This document shows, in pieces, positions 6,486 through 12,019 of a DNA stretch of 13,979 nt (position 1 is its first letter; every line of letters begins with the position of its first letter). The translations under genes and the position numbers were made by a program. Below the pieces are notes generated by a model. It was not told the DNA's origin and did no database searches. It was given only the letters and a program-made list of their open reading frames with translations. Source of the stretch: Cytophagales bacterium (GTDB taxonomy: Bacteria > Bacteroidota > Bacteroidia > Cytophagales > Cyclobacteriaceae); assembly GCA_003500135.1 (NCBI GenBank), contig DNTA01000116.1:13006-26984 (forward strand), given 5' to 3'.

Positions 6486-7562
6486 AAATTGCAAAATCAT
6501 TTTGAACTAAATTCTTACAGTAAAAAGAATCATTTGGCTGTTGATATCAATAAAACCCCTCAATATGAAGTAATAATTGCAGTATTGTTGCCCTTTTTTA
6601 ACGCCGGCCAATTTTTGGGCAGGGCCATAGAAAGCGTACTTCGACAGGACTTCGAAGGATTTGAGTTATTACTGCTGAACGATGGCAGCACAGATAACAG
6701 CCTGCGTATTGCTGCACAATATTCCGATAATCGCATACGGCTGATCGATCTGCCGCATAAGGGGCTGGTATCGACTTTGAACACGGGACTAAAAATGGCC
6801 CGGGGCATGTGGATCGCCCGGATGGATGCCGATGATGAAATGTGGCCAAACCGCTTATCCAGACAGTTAGCATTTGCCAAACAAAACCCGAATTGCAGTG
6901 TGGTGGGTTGTAAGGTTGAATATGAAGGCGCTGAGGCCGGCAAGGGCTATGACCTGCATGTGCAATGGCAAAATGAATTATTGACGCATCAGGAAGTTTG
7001 CAACAATCGTTTTATTGATGCCCCTCTGGCCCACCCCAGTGTAATGTTCAAAAAGGAGTTGGTCCATACATACGGGCCTTACCTCGATTTCGACGGACCG
7101 GAGGATTACGAATTATGGTTGCGATGGATGGACCGGGGTGTTTGTTTTGGCAAGGTGCCCGAAACACTTTTGACCTGGTACGACCGGCCTGACCGCTTAT
7201 CCAGACGACATGATAAATATAGCGCCGAGGCTTTTTTTAGACTGAAAGCCCGGTATTTTGAAAAATGGGCGGCAAAAAACCTTCCGGAAGATCGGCCAAT
7301 ATTGATATGGGGCAATGGCAAAACGGTACGCAAAAAAAGCCGCCCGCTGTGGCGATATGATCTTCCCATAACGGGATACATTGATGTGAGGCCACAGGTG
7401 GTCCAGATGAAAAAGAAACCCTATGTTTATCATTTTGAGGATATCCCTGAGGGGGCATTCATCCTTTCCTATGTCGGCGACCGGAATGGCAAACAACAAA
7501 TTGAGGAGTTTTTTCGTAGAACAGGAAGGCTGGCGGGGACAGATTACTTTTTTATGTGCTAG
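6483..7562 (+). CDS. Family 2 glycosyltransferase with C-terminal extension
   Basis: 359 residues with a GTG start. The GT-A domain occupies about residues 29-235: VLLPFFNAGQFLGRAIESVL nucleotide-binding strand and helix, LLLNDGSTDNS (Asp67), the metal-binding DADD at 115-118, and an acceptor-side GPEDYELWLRW with Glu207-Asp208, where family 2 enzymes keep their catalytic acid. It transfers a sugar from a nucleotide sugar to an unknown acceptor, probably for a cell-surface glycan. No transmembrane segment is seen. Residues about 270-359 form a second small domain beginning PILIWGNGKTVRKK, with a GNG turn after a hydrophobic strand and a later GYIDVRP. This resembles a short Rossmann-like sensor or NAD-binding fragment found at the end of some family 2 transferases. 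No other glycan genes are adjacent. Confidence 0.9.
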   Translation: MKLQNHFELNSYSKKNHLAVDINKTPQYEVIIAVLLPFFNAGQFLGRAIESVLRQDFEGFELLLLNDGSTDNSLRIAAQYSDNRIRLIDLPHKGLVSTLNTGLKMARGMWIARMDADDEMWPNRLSRQLAFAKQNPNCSVVGCKVEYEGAEAGKGYDLHVQWQNELLTHQEVCNNRFIDAPLAHPSVMFKKELVHTYGPYLDFDGPEDYELWLRWMDRGVCFGKVPETLLTWYDRPDRLSRRHDKYSAEAFFRLKARYFEKWAAKNLPEDRPILIWGNGKTVRKKSRPLWRYDLPITGYIDVRPQVVQMKKKPYVYHFEDIPEGAFILSYVGDRNGKQQIEEFFRRTGRLAGTDYFFMC

Positions 7563-7564
7563 TG

Positions 7565-7595
7565 TTTGTTGAAAATGGATTAAATACTATCTTTG
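7565..7595 (+). promoter_or_regulatory. Bacteroidota sigma-70-type promoter of tRNA-Cys
   Basis: TTTG (7565-7568) and TATCTTTG (7588-7595) match the Bacteroidota -33 TTTG and -7 TAnnTTTG boxes with 19 bp between them. The expected transcription start is a few bases downstream, about 10-15 bp before the mature tRNA begins at 7614. The promoter overlaps the last bases before and after the glycosyltransferase stop. Confidence 0.75.
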
Positions 7596-7613
7596 CAAGC
7601 CCAAACAGACAAT

Positions 7614-7684
7614 GGTCTCGTGGCCGAGTGGCTAGGCAGAGGTCTGCAAAACCTTTTACGGCGGTTCGAATCCGCCCGAGACCT
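7614..7684 (+). tRNA. tRNA-Cys (anticodon GCA)
   Basis: A complete cloverleaf can be folded by eye. The acceptor stem GGTCTCG pairs with CGAGACC, with a T discriminator at 7684. The D arm is GCC/GGC around AGTGGCTA, the anticodon arm GAGGT-CTGCAAA-ACCTT has anticodon GCA, the variable region is short, and the T arm is GGCGG-TTCGAAT-CCGCC. The anticodon and discriminator U agree on cysteine. The CCA end is not encoded (TCAAAA follows) and must be added. The minus-strand mobile block begins just downstream, which makes the 3' half of this gene the likely integration site, but no second copy of its 3' end is found in the window. Confidence 0.96.
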
Positions 7685-7691
7685 CAAAAAC

Positions 7692-7723
7692 ACCCTGTAA
7701 GTCATTGATTTACAGGGTTTTTT
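7692..7723 (+). terminator. Intrinsic terminator after tRNA-Cys
   Basis: A perfect 9-bp stem ACCCTGTAA/TTACAGGGT (7692-7700 and 7710-7718) with a 9-nt loop, followed by a run of T to 7723. It starts 8 bp after the tRNA. Confidence 0.88.
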
Positions 7724-7741
7724 ATTTCACGCTTACCGAAA

Positions 7742-7761
7742 TGTACCCAGATTTGTACCCA
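7742..7761 (+). repeat. Paired GTACCC site, copy 1 (57 bp from tRNA end)
   Basis: TGTACCCAGATTTGTACCCA holds two GTACCC units 12 bp apart, one helical turn. The reverse complement of 11501-11520 matches at 17 of 20 positions, differing only in the three central bases. The position just inside the presumed left end suggests an integrase or excisionase arm-type site. It could instead be an operator shared by the two ends of the gene block. Confidence 0.6.
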
Positions 7762-7809
7762 AAATGAGGGATTAAAACACTTCTAAGCACAAAGAGCTTA
7801 ATTGATGGC

Positions 7810-7866
7810 TATAAAAAAAGTGGGGTGGCAATTACAGTACAAAACTTCAATAAGGATGAATTTTTT
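7810..7866 (-). repeat. 3' module copy A (degenerate), downstream of the small membrane protein gene
   Basis: TATAAAAAAAG, then GGTGG, CAATTACAG and ATAAGGATG follow in the same order as in copy B at 8239-8296. Read on the minus strand, each copy lies just after the stop codon of a gene and finishes with a run of seven T. In copy A the CACCGC arm is lost, so the hairpin no longer forms. Confidence 0.55.
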
Positions 7867-7889
7867 ATGATGCTTTATGATTTGCTAAA

Positions 7890-8153
7890 TTAGGACTTCC
7901 TATTTTTCTTAGCTTCTTTTCGTTCCTGTTGAATTCTTTCATTTTCAATCTTTTCCTGGGCTTTCATTTCTTCCCACTTTTTATGAACACCATTAATTTT
8001 ATTAGCCTTATTTATTTCACTGTAAATTTTTTCTACTGCTTTTCTCATTCTTACATTACTATTAGCTACTGAAACTACAGACCATAAAAGTACCAGACCT
8101 AATATAAAAGCCAAGAATGAGAAAGCTGCACCGATGTTTTGTAATAAAGTCAT
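7890..8153 (-). CDS. Small membrane protein with charged helical tail, unknown function
   Basis: 87 residues from the ATG at 8153. A TTG at 8198 would add 15 residues, but ATG is preferred. One transmembrane helix (about residues 8-30, FSFLAFILGLVLLWSVVSVA) is followed by a strongly charged, probably coiled-coil tail (KWEEMKAQEKIENERIQQER) rich in Lys and Glu and ending KKNRKS. It has no enzyme motif and I do not recognise a family. It is the gene nearest the tRNA, separated from the upstream operon by a hairpin terminator, so it probably has its own promoter in 8154-8235. Membrane anchoring plus a cytoplasmic coiled coil would fit a small phage or element accessory protein, but this is inference. 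Confidence 0.55.
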   Translation of the reverse strand: MTLLQNIGAAFSFLAFILGLVLLWSVVSVANSNVRMRKAVEKIYSEINKANKINGVHKKWEEMKAQEKIENERIQQERKEAKKNRKS

Positions 8154-8238
8154 GATCCTGATAAGTAAATTCAATATTAAATTAATAAATATTGACAAAA
8201 TTCACACAATAATTTACTGTTCAACATCCTGAATTGAA

Positions 8239-8296
8239 TATAAAAAAAGCGGTGGCCACAATTGCAGCACACCGCCATTTATAAGGATGGATTTTA
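8239..8296 (-). repeat. 3' module copy B (intact hairpin)
   Basis: Same ordered blocks as copy A (TATAAAAAAAG, GGTGG, CAATTGCAG, ATAAGGATG), about 430 bp further from the tRNA. Here the hairpin is intact. The conservation reaches beyond the hairpin to the stop-codon-proximal side, so the repeated unit is longer than a plain terminator. Confidence 0.55.
8242..8275 (-). terminator. Intrinsic terminator of the five/six-gene element operon
   Basis: On the minus strand, GCGGTG (8275-8270) pairs with CACCGC (8254-8249) around a 15-nt loop, followed directly by seven T (8248-8242). It lies 22 bp past the stop codon of the gene ending at 8298. The loop contains the palindrome CAATTG. Confidence 0.75.
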
Positions 8297-8297
8297 A

Positions 8298-8603
8298 TTA
8301 CTCTTTTATTGCTGCCAGCATCTTTATTCTTTCCTCCGAGGGGGCTTTAATAAATTCATCGAGATCAATCATTGATGGACTGGATATTTGCACGGCCTGT
8401 AGTTTTGGAACACAAAATTCAGCGATCTTGATAATTGCTGCTATCCGGTCTTTTGGTTCCAGTTGTAAGATATCCTCTCTTAGTTGTGGTAAGTTTTCCT
8501 CCAATATCAAATTAAACATCTTACGGGCTTTAGATGTCGTTTTGTTTGGTTTACCGCTTGGCCTACCATTGGGATTGTTCGTTTGTCCTTTACTTAGTGG
8601 CAT
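8298..8603 (-). CDS. DUF5681-like small protein (GRP-KPNKTT motif), unknown function
   Basis: 101 residues. The basic N-terminus SKGQTNNPNGRPSGKPNKTT is a recognisable motif of small proteins common in Bacteroidota phages and mobile elements, and resembles the start of DUF5681 proteins. The rest is helical (ARKMFNLILEENLPQLREDILQLEPKDRIAAIIKIAEFCVPKL). An arginine/lysine-rich arm followed by a helical bundle suggests nucleic-acid binding; small terminase-like proteins have a comparable look, but no terminase large subunit is present, so that role is not claimed. It is the last gene before the hairpin terminator and follows its neighbour by 19 bp, so it is part of the minus-strand operon from 10175. 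Confidence 0.7.
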   Translation of the reverse strand: MPLSKGQTNNPNGRPSGKPNKTTSKARKMFNLILEENLPQLREDILQLEPKDRIAAIIKIAEFCVPKLQAVQISSPSMIDLDEFIKAPSEERIKMLAAIKE

Positions 8604-8622
8604 TTGTAAACTTTTGTTGTTT

Positions 8623-9054
8623 TCAATACTCCAATTCTAAAAAGTCCACAACCTTTTTAAAATCTGATATCATTTTTTTGTATTCCTGGAACGCTGTAGA
8701 TAGTGCCTGATCTTTAATATCTTTGATTTGGTCAAGCCTTTCAACGTAGGGCATTCTAATACTATTAAACTTAGGGCTTGCAGTCATTCCCTTTTTATCC
8801 CTAATGAAATAATTCTTAATTCCCATATCTTTTAAAAGTTCATGGGTTTCATTTATAGATCGGGGGGCGTTGAGATTTTCGATATCTTTTTGGGTGAACC
8901 TACATACACCAATTTCTAACCAACCTGAATTGTCATGAATGGATTTATGTAAATCCTTTGTCTTGCCATTATCTACATCAAAAATAAAGAACATCGTTTC
9001 TCTGTACCTTAATGTGTTCAGTTCGCTATCAAGTTCAATTAATTCATCTTTCAT
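8623..9054 (-). CDS. Hypothetical protein of element operon (143 aa)
   Basis: 143 residues, not recognised. It begins with a helical stretch (LIELDSELNTLR) and then a strand-rich core MFFIFDVDNGKTKDL and WLEIGVCRFTQKDI. The C-terminal half is helical and charged (YVERLDQIKDIKDQALSTAFQEYKKMISDFKKVVDFLELEY). No signal peptide or membrane segment. Its start overlaps the stop of the preceding 198-residue gene by 4 bp (ATGA), so translation is coupled and the two products probably act in similar amounts or in one complex. Confidence 0.68.
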   Translation of the reverse strand: MKDELIELDSELNTLRYRETMFFIFDVDNGKTKDLHKSIHDNSGWLEIGVCRFTQKDIENLNAPRSINETHELLKDMGIKNYFIRDKKGMTASPKFNSIRMPYVERLDQIKDIKDQALSTAFQEYKKMISDFKKVVDFLELEY

Positions 9055-9647
9055 AATGATTTGAGAGCTTTAGTATCAATGATCTCGATATCGAAAACAG
9101 AATCAAGAAAAAACACACCTTCATCAATTCTATCCTTTTTGAAAACAGGAATATGACGGGGCAATATGGCTTTTAGTTCCTGAATTGTTTCTTGAAACTG
9201 ATCTACTAATTGAGCAAACCTTTTTTGGTCTTCGCTTTCCGGTGTTATGGTACATTCGGCTTTTAGTTCCGCTTTCCAATCTTCGGAAACAATCACATTA
9301 CCATTTTTAATATCAAAAGCATAGCTGTCTATATTATACAAATCCCTTAGAGTAGTATTTATTACTTCCAAGGCTTCTTTTGCATCCTCTTTGGCAGCCG
9401 CTAACATGCTTTCACGTAATTTCTGGACTTTGATACCACTTTCGTCCAGCTGTTTGTTCATGGGTTCTAAAATTCGTTTAGTCAACAACTCATCCCGATT
9501 AGAACTAAGCATGTCCGATATTATTTCTTCATCGTTTTCACCTGTTCCCAAAGAGCTATAAATTCTTAATGCTTCCGTTAATTTAGAAGCTGCCATTCTA
9601 TGTTGATTAACAGTATCGGAGTAAATTTTACTTTCAAAGTATTCCAT
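9051..9647 (-). CDS. Hypothetical protein of element operon (198 aa), helical
   Basis: 198 residues, not recognised. The first 110 residues are almost entirely charged helix (QHRMAASKLTEALRIYSSLG, then RDELLTKRILEPMNKQLDE and VQKLRESMLAAAKEDAKEAL), with coiled-coil character. The remainder alternates strands and helices (YAFDIKNGNVIVSEDWKAEL, RFAQLVDQFQETIQELKAIL) and ends with GVFFLDSVFDIEIIDTKALK. Cytoplasmic, with no catalytic motif visible. It is the longest gene of the operon, coupled to both neighbours: its ATG shares one base with the upstream stop (TAATG) and its stop overlaps the next start by 4 bp. It is a candidate structural or scaffold-like component, by length and helicity only. 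Confidence 0.7.
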   Translation of the reverse strand: MEYFESKIYSDTVNQHRMAASKLTEALRIYSSLGTGENDEEIISDMLSSNRDELLTKRILEPMNKQLDESGIKVQKLRESMLAAAKEDAKEALEVINTTLRDLYNIDSYAFDIKNGNVIVSEDWKAELKAECTITPESEDQKRFAQLVDQFQETIQELKAILPRHIPVFKKDRIDEGVFFLDSVFDIEIIDTKALKSL

Positions 9648-9949
9648 TATCGTAAGTGTTTTGTGATAAGATTTGCAGTTTTAAAAAAGTCATGCTGAAA
9701 CTTCTCAATTTCATGCCTCGGTGTATCAATTCGTTTGGTTTCCAGGTCTGCTACTGTATTGAAATAAACATCTTTCACAGCGTTGCAAAAAAGTTCATCT
9801 TCTGACATTAGTTCATCTAATTTCTTTTTTTGTTGAGTTGTGATGTCTATCCCTGTTGCTAGTTTAGAGAAGGTTTCAAAGGCTTTTCTTTGTTCTGGGT
9901 TACATACTTTGCCCTTGATCCTGTCATTAAAATTATTAAGTAGTTCCAT
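9647..9949 (-). CDS. Hypothetical protein of element operon (100 aa)
   Basis: 100 residues, not recognised; predicted all-helical, with KVCNPEQRKAFETFSKLATG, then ITTQQKKKLDELMSEDELFC and a C-terminal HEIEKFQHDFFKTANLITKHL. Two cysteines are present but there is no metal-binding spacing. No membrane segment. Its stop codon shares one base with the next start (TAATG), a classic translational-coupling junction, so it and the 198- and 143-residue proteins form a co-translated trio. The preceding HTH gene ends 40 bp upstream. Confidence 0.65.
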   Translation of the reverse strand: MELLNNFNDRIKGKVCNPEQRKAFETFSKLATGIDITTQQKKKLDELMSEDELFCNAVKDVYFNTVADLETKRIDTPRHEIEKFQHDFFKTANLITKHLR

Positions 9950-9989
9950 AATAGTATATTCGTTTTTCCTTTGGATATGTTGCTGTTTA

Positions 9990-10175
9990 TCAGCTTGTTA
10001 ATCCGTCTTTACAGTAATTTGCTAAATCCTTATAAACCGTTGACTTTGATAAAAAATACTCGTCTGCAAGTTGAGTTACTATTTCATCAATTCGTTTGCC
10101 CTGCCTTATCATTCGGGTAGCTTCTTTTGTGAAATGCTTTCTACGTCTTATTAATGTGGTTTCGTTTTTTTTCAT
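9990..10175 (-). CDS. Small HTH-like DNA-binding protein, first gene of element operon
   Basis: 61 residues. A very basic N-terminus (KKNETTLIRRRKHFTKEATR) is followed by a helix-turn-helix-like segment, RIDEIVTQLADEYFLSKSTVYKDL, in which LSKSTVYKDL has the look of a recognition helix (as in resolvase- or DeoR-type HTHs). It heads the minus-strand run of genes that ends at 8298. Being small, basic and first, it may be an autoregulator or a DNA-recognition subunit for the operon. The 127 bp before it (10176-10302) is very AT-rich, contains the palindrome GATCGATC, and probably holds the operon promoter, although no clean TAnnTTTG box is seen. Confidence 0.65.
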   Translation of the reverse strand: MKKNETTLIRRRKHFTKEATRMIRQGKRIDEIVTQLADEYFLSKSTVYKDLANYCKDGLTS

Positions 10176-10302
10176 TACTCAAATAGATTAAATACCCATT
10201 TTTAAATAAGTACAAATTAATATTTCAATTGATCGATCGGTTTATAAAATTATCGAGCTTAAAAATTCACCCTCCCTCATGCAAACTAAATGAATTCCCA
10301 TG

Positions 10303-11178
10303 TTATAAATTCACTCTATAATTAAATGGTGAATTACTAACATCTACTTTTTCCATTGTTCGCAAATCATTCCATTTTGACTCAATTCTTAATTTATTAT
10401 TTAGTTGTAATCTTCTTGAATGAGATAATATGATTTCGTTCATCTTCTTTCTTTCCCTGCTCTTTTGCATAGGACTAAGAGATTTCCAATAATTTGGATT
10501 TAACCAACTAATCCTTTTAATATTAAATTCAGCATCTAAGGTGTAATCAATTAATAGTACTTCATCCCAGATTTTTAATAGATAATCAATGATACTACTA
10601 GTCCAATCATGATCAATTAAATCCTTTAAAGTCTCAATCTTCATTGGCCTTAATTTTCTCATTTTATTGAAATGTATTTCATATCTCAATTTGGGTTTCT
10701 GTAATTTACATTGTTCAGATTTGTTGTATATTTTTATTTTATAATCTGAATGCTCACATTCCCTGAAATTTCCATTACTTGAAGAATCAAATTTCTTTCC
10801 TTTATGTTCTACCAAGCCATCGAGCAATTTATTAATATCGCCAAATGGTTCTAAATTAAGTCCGAATTCAATATTTAGAAGCTTGCATAAATATGGTTTC
10901 AGTTCGAAATCATCTAGTAATGACTTAATGACGTTTATCAACTCATTTAGTGTGAAATCATTATAATTGTATGCTCCATTATTTTTGTATTTATGTAAGC
11001 TGCCTTGGATAATCAATCGACCGGAATCATAAAGATAAAATTTCAATCCTTTATGTTTAGCAGTAAGTTTATTTTCAAGTTCACCAGTTTTTGAACTTAC
11101 AAGTACCTTAAAATCAAGCAGTTTTGAATTTTTAATAAAATGGCCATCACGTATCGCTATTTTTACGAAATCAACCAT
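10303..11178 (-). CDS. Probable replication initiator, filamentous-phage gpII/CRI-like
   Basis: 291 residues, starting MVDFVKIAI. Recognisable features in order: an opening strand; KFYLYDSGRLIIQGSLHKYKN (about residues 46-66), like the GS-x-K-hydrophobic-x-N/G-N motif of gpII/CRI proteins; a helical NELINVIKSLLDDF; LLNIEFGLNL, where HUH-type initiators place a core strand; YKIKIYNKSEQ; and LRYEIHFNKMRKL (about 165-177), matching the LRFE-type strand of the same family. Proteins of this pattern are widespread in small Bacteroidota elements. By family analogy it would nick one strand and start rolling-circle replication of the excised circle. A clear HUH histidine pair is not evident by eye and the catalytic tyrosine is not assigned, so the role is probable rather than certain. 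The start codon directly abuts the stop of the upstream 87-residue gene. Confidence 0.6.
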   Translation of the reverse strand: MVDFVKIAIRDGHFIKNSKLLDFKVLVSSKTGELENKLTAKHKGLKFYLYDSGRLIIQGSLHKYKNNGAYNYNDFTLNELINVIKSLLDDFELKPYLCKLLNIEFGLNLEPFGDINKLLDGLVEHKGKKFDSSSNGNFRECEHSDYKIKIYNKSEQCKLQKPKLRYEIHFNKMRKLRPMKIETLKDLIDHDWTSSIIDYLLKIWDEVLLIDYTLDAEFNIKRISWLNPNYWKSLSPMQKSRERKKMNEIILSHSRRLQLNNKLRIESKWNDLRTMEKVDVSNSPFNYRVNL

Positions 11179-11442
11179 TTAGAATTCAAAAGTAAGTTGT
11201 GAGCTTTGGGGTTTAAATTCTGGATTAGTACTCCATTCTGTTACATAATAGCCAGTGATATTGCATCTTCTTTTGCCTACTGCGAAAATCTTATCGTTAA
11301 GCCTTAAAGTTCTACAATACCAACAAACGCTTTCCCTCATTACATTAATTTCCTTATCTACCTCTTTCATTGTTTTTGGTTTTTCAAAGAAAGAGTTGTA
11401 AACACGTTTAAGATCATTTAGATTTCCTGCTGCACGTTCCAT
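11179..11442 (-). CDS. Small winged-helix-like protein upstream of rep
   Basis: 87 residues. It resembles a family common in Bacteroidota phages and elements: RAAGNLNDLKRVYNSFFEKPKTM, then EVDKEINVMRESVCWYCRTLRLNDKIFAVGKRRCNITGYYVTEWSTNP. The layout (a helix, a short MKEVDKE helix, a recognition-like helix CWYCRTLR, then a beta hairpin with GKRRC) fits a winged helix for DNA binding. Three cysteines (two as CWYC) might bind a metal, but the family usually lacks them, so this is uncertain. Its TAA is immediately followed by the ATG of the replication protein (0 bp between them), so it is translated with rep and may control its expression or help load it at the origin. Confidence 0.65.
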   Translation of the reverse strand: MERAAGNLNDLKRVYNSFFEKPKTMKEVDKEINVMRESVCWYCRTLRLNDKIFAVGKRRCNITGYYVTEWSTNPEFKPQSSQLTFEF

Positions 11443-11500
11443 ATCTCATTACCATAAATTTTGATTCCTGGTTAAAAAAATATTTTGAAATCACGAAAAT

Positions 11501-11520
11501 TGGGTACGTTTCTGGGTACA
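11501..11520 (-). repeat. Paired GTACCC site, copy 2 (between xis-like gene and rep operon)
   Basis: TGGGTACGTTTCTGGGTACA is the inverted partner of 7742-7761. The outer 10 and 7 bases of the unit are identical, only three central bases differ, and one further base matches on each side. It lies 59 bp upstream of the 87-residue gene start and 51 bp after the stop of the excisionase-like gene, i.e. in the presumed rep-operon promoter. Confidence 0.6.
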
Positions 11521-11571
11521 TAATCATCAAAAACGTACTGAAATCAATTAAAGTGATAATATCAAGGTCAA

Positions 11572-11865
11572 TCAATGATTCGAACTATTCAAAAAAGAAT
11601 TAATTGAATCCTCAGAATACAAAACCCTTCGCCCTATTCTTGTAGGTACCAGTGTGCCATCTTTTTCCCTTTCTCGAAGTGTTGGTAAGGTTATGTGTAA
11701 CCGATCTGCCGTCTCCGATCTAGTAAAGAACTTTTTACTTTTCTGCTTATCCTCAAACTGTATAAGCGCAGCTTGTATCGCTTCCGGTAAAAGCTTATAC
11801 ATTTCACCACGTATGATCGAGGCGATTTCCTTTTTGTCTCCAATGATTAAATCTTCTTGTTTCAT
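11572..11865 (-). CDS. Excisionase-like / MerR-type HTH (HTH_17) protein
   Basis: 97 residues from the ATG at 11865. An ATG at 11904 in the same frame would add 13 residues (MLYVTLLENKYHN) and cannot be excluded. The N-terminal half is a helical, probably oligomerising segment (IASIIRGEMYKLLPEAIQAALIQFED). The C-terminal half is a winged HTH of the HTH_17/excisionase type: FTRSETADRLHITLPTLREREKDGTLVPTRIGRRVLYSEDSINSFLN. This architecture is typical of the small DNA-binding protein next to integrases in Bacteroidota elements, where such proteins bend DNA to direct excision and regulate early genes. The position between the int pair and the rep genes fits. It may bind the GTACCC site 51 bp downstream. 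Confidence 0.78.
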   Translation of the reverse strand: MKQEDLIIGDKKEIASIIRGEMYKLLPEAIQAALIQFEDKQKSKKFFTRSETADRLHITLPTLREREKDGTLVPTRIGRRVLYSEDSINSFLNSSNH

Positions 11866-11993
11866 GTTGTGATATTTGTTTTCTAATAAAGTAACGTACA
11901 ACATGACAAAACAGACGAAAGTACCTCAAATTACTTTTAAATACTTTTTACAGAATGTAAAGCATTGTAAAATAACATGTTACGAGATAAATA

Positions 11994-12012
11994 TTTAAGT
12001 TCGTAACTTAAA
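11994..12012 (-). promoter_or_regulatory. Inverted repeat between the 238-aa gene and the xis-like gene
   Basis: TTTAAGTT-CGT-AACTTAAA has 8-bp perfect arms and lies 7 bp past the stop of the gene ending at 12020. There is only a weak T-rich tract after it on the minus strand, so it may be a weak terminator or an operator. A second palindrome, TAACATGTTA, lies at 11973-11982. The 154-bp gap 11866-12019 probably also carries the promoter of the excisionase-like gene; no clean box is identified. Confidence 0.35.
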
Positions 12013-12019
12013 ATACTTT

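Noticed and set aside
6429..6500. Longer start for the small secreted protein
   Set aside because: It would place 24 hydrophilic residues before the signal peptide and overlap the divergent glycosyltransferase start.
6560..7499. Several minus-strand open frames of 73-127 codons
   Set aside because: They lie fully inside the glycosyltransferase, which has clear conserved motifs, and show no protein family signature.
8154..8198. TTG start for the small membrane protein
   Set aside because: The ATG at 8153 is a better start codon; the extension adds no recognisable feature.
8298..8603. Small terminase subunit
   Set aside because: The basic arm and helical body are compatible, but there is no large terminase subunit and the motif fits DUF5681-like proteins better.
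9160..9270. Repeated GGCTTTTAGTTCC at about 9168 and 9257
   Set aside because: Both lie inside one gene and encode the short peptide ELKA in helices; coincidence of codons rather than a repeat element.
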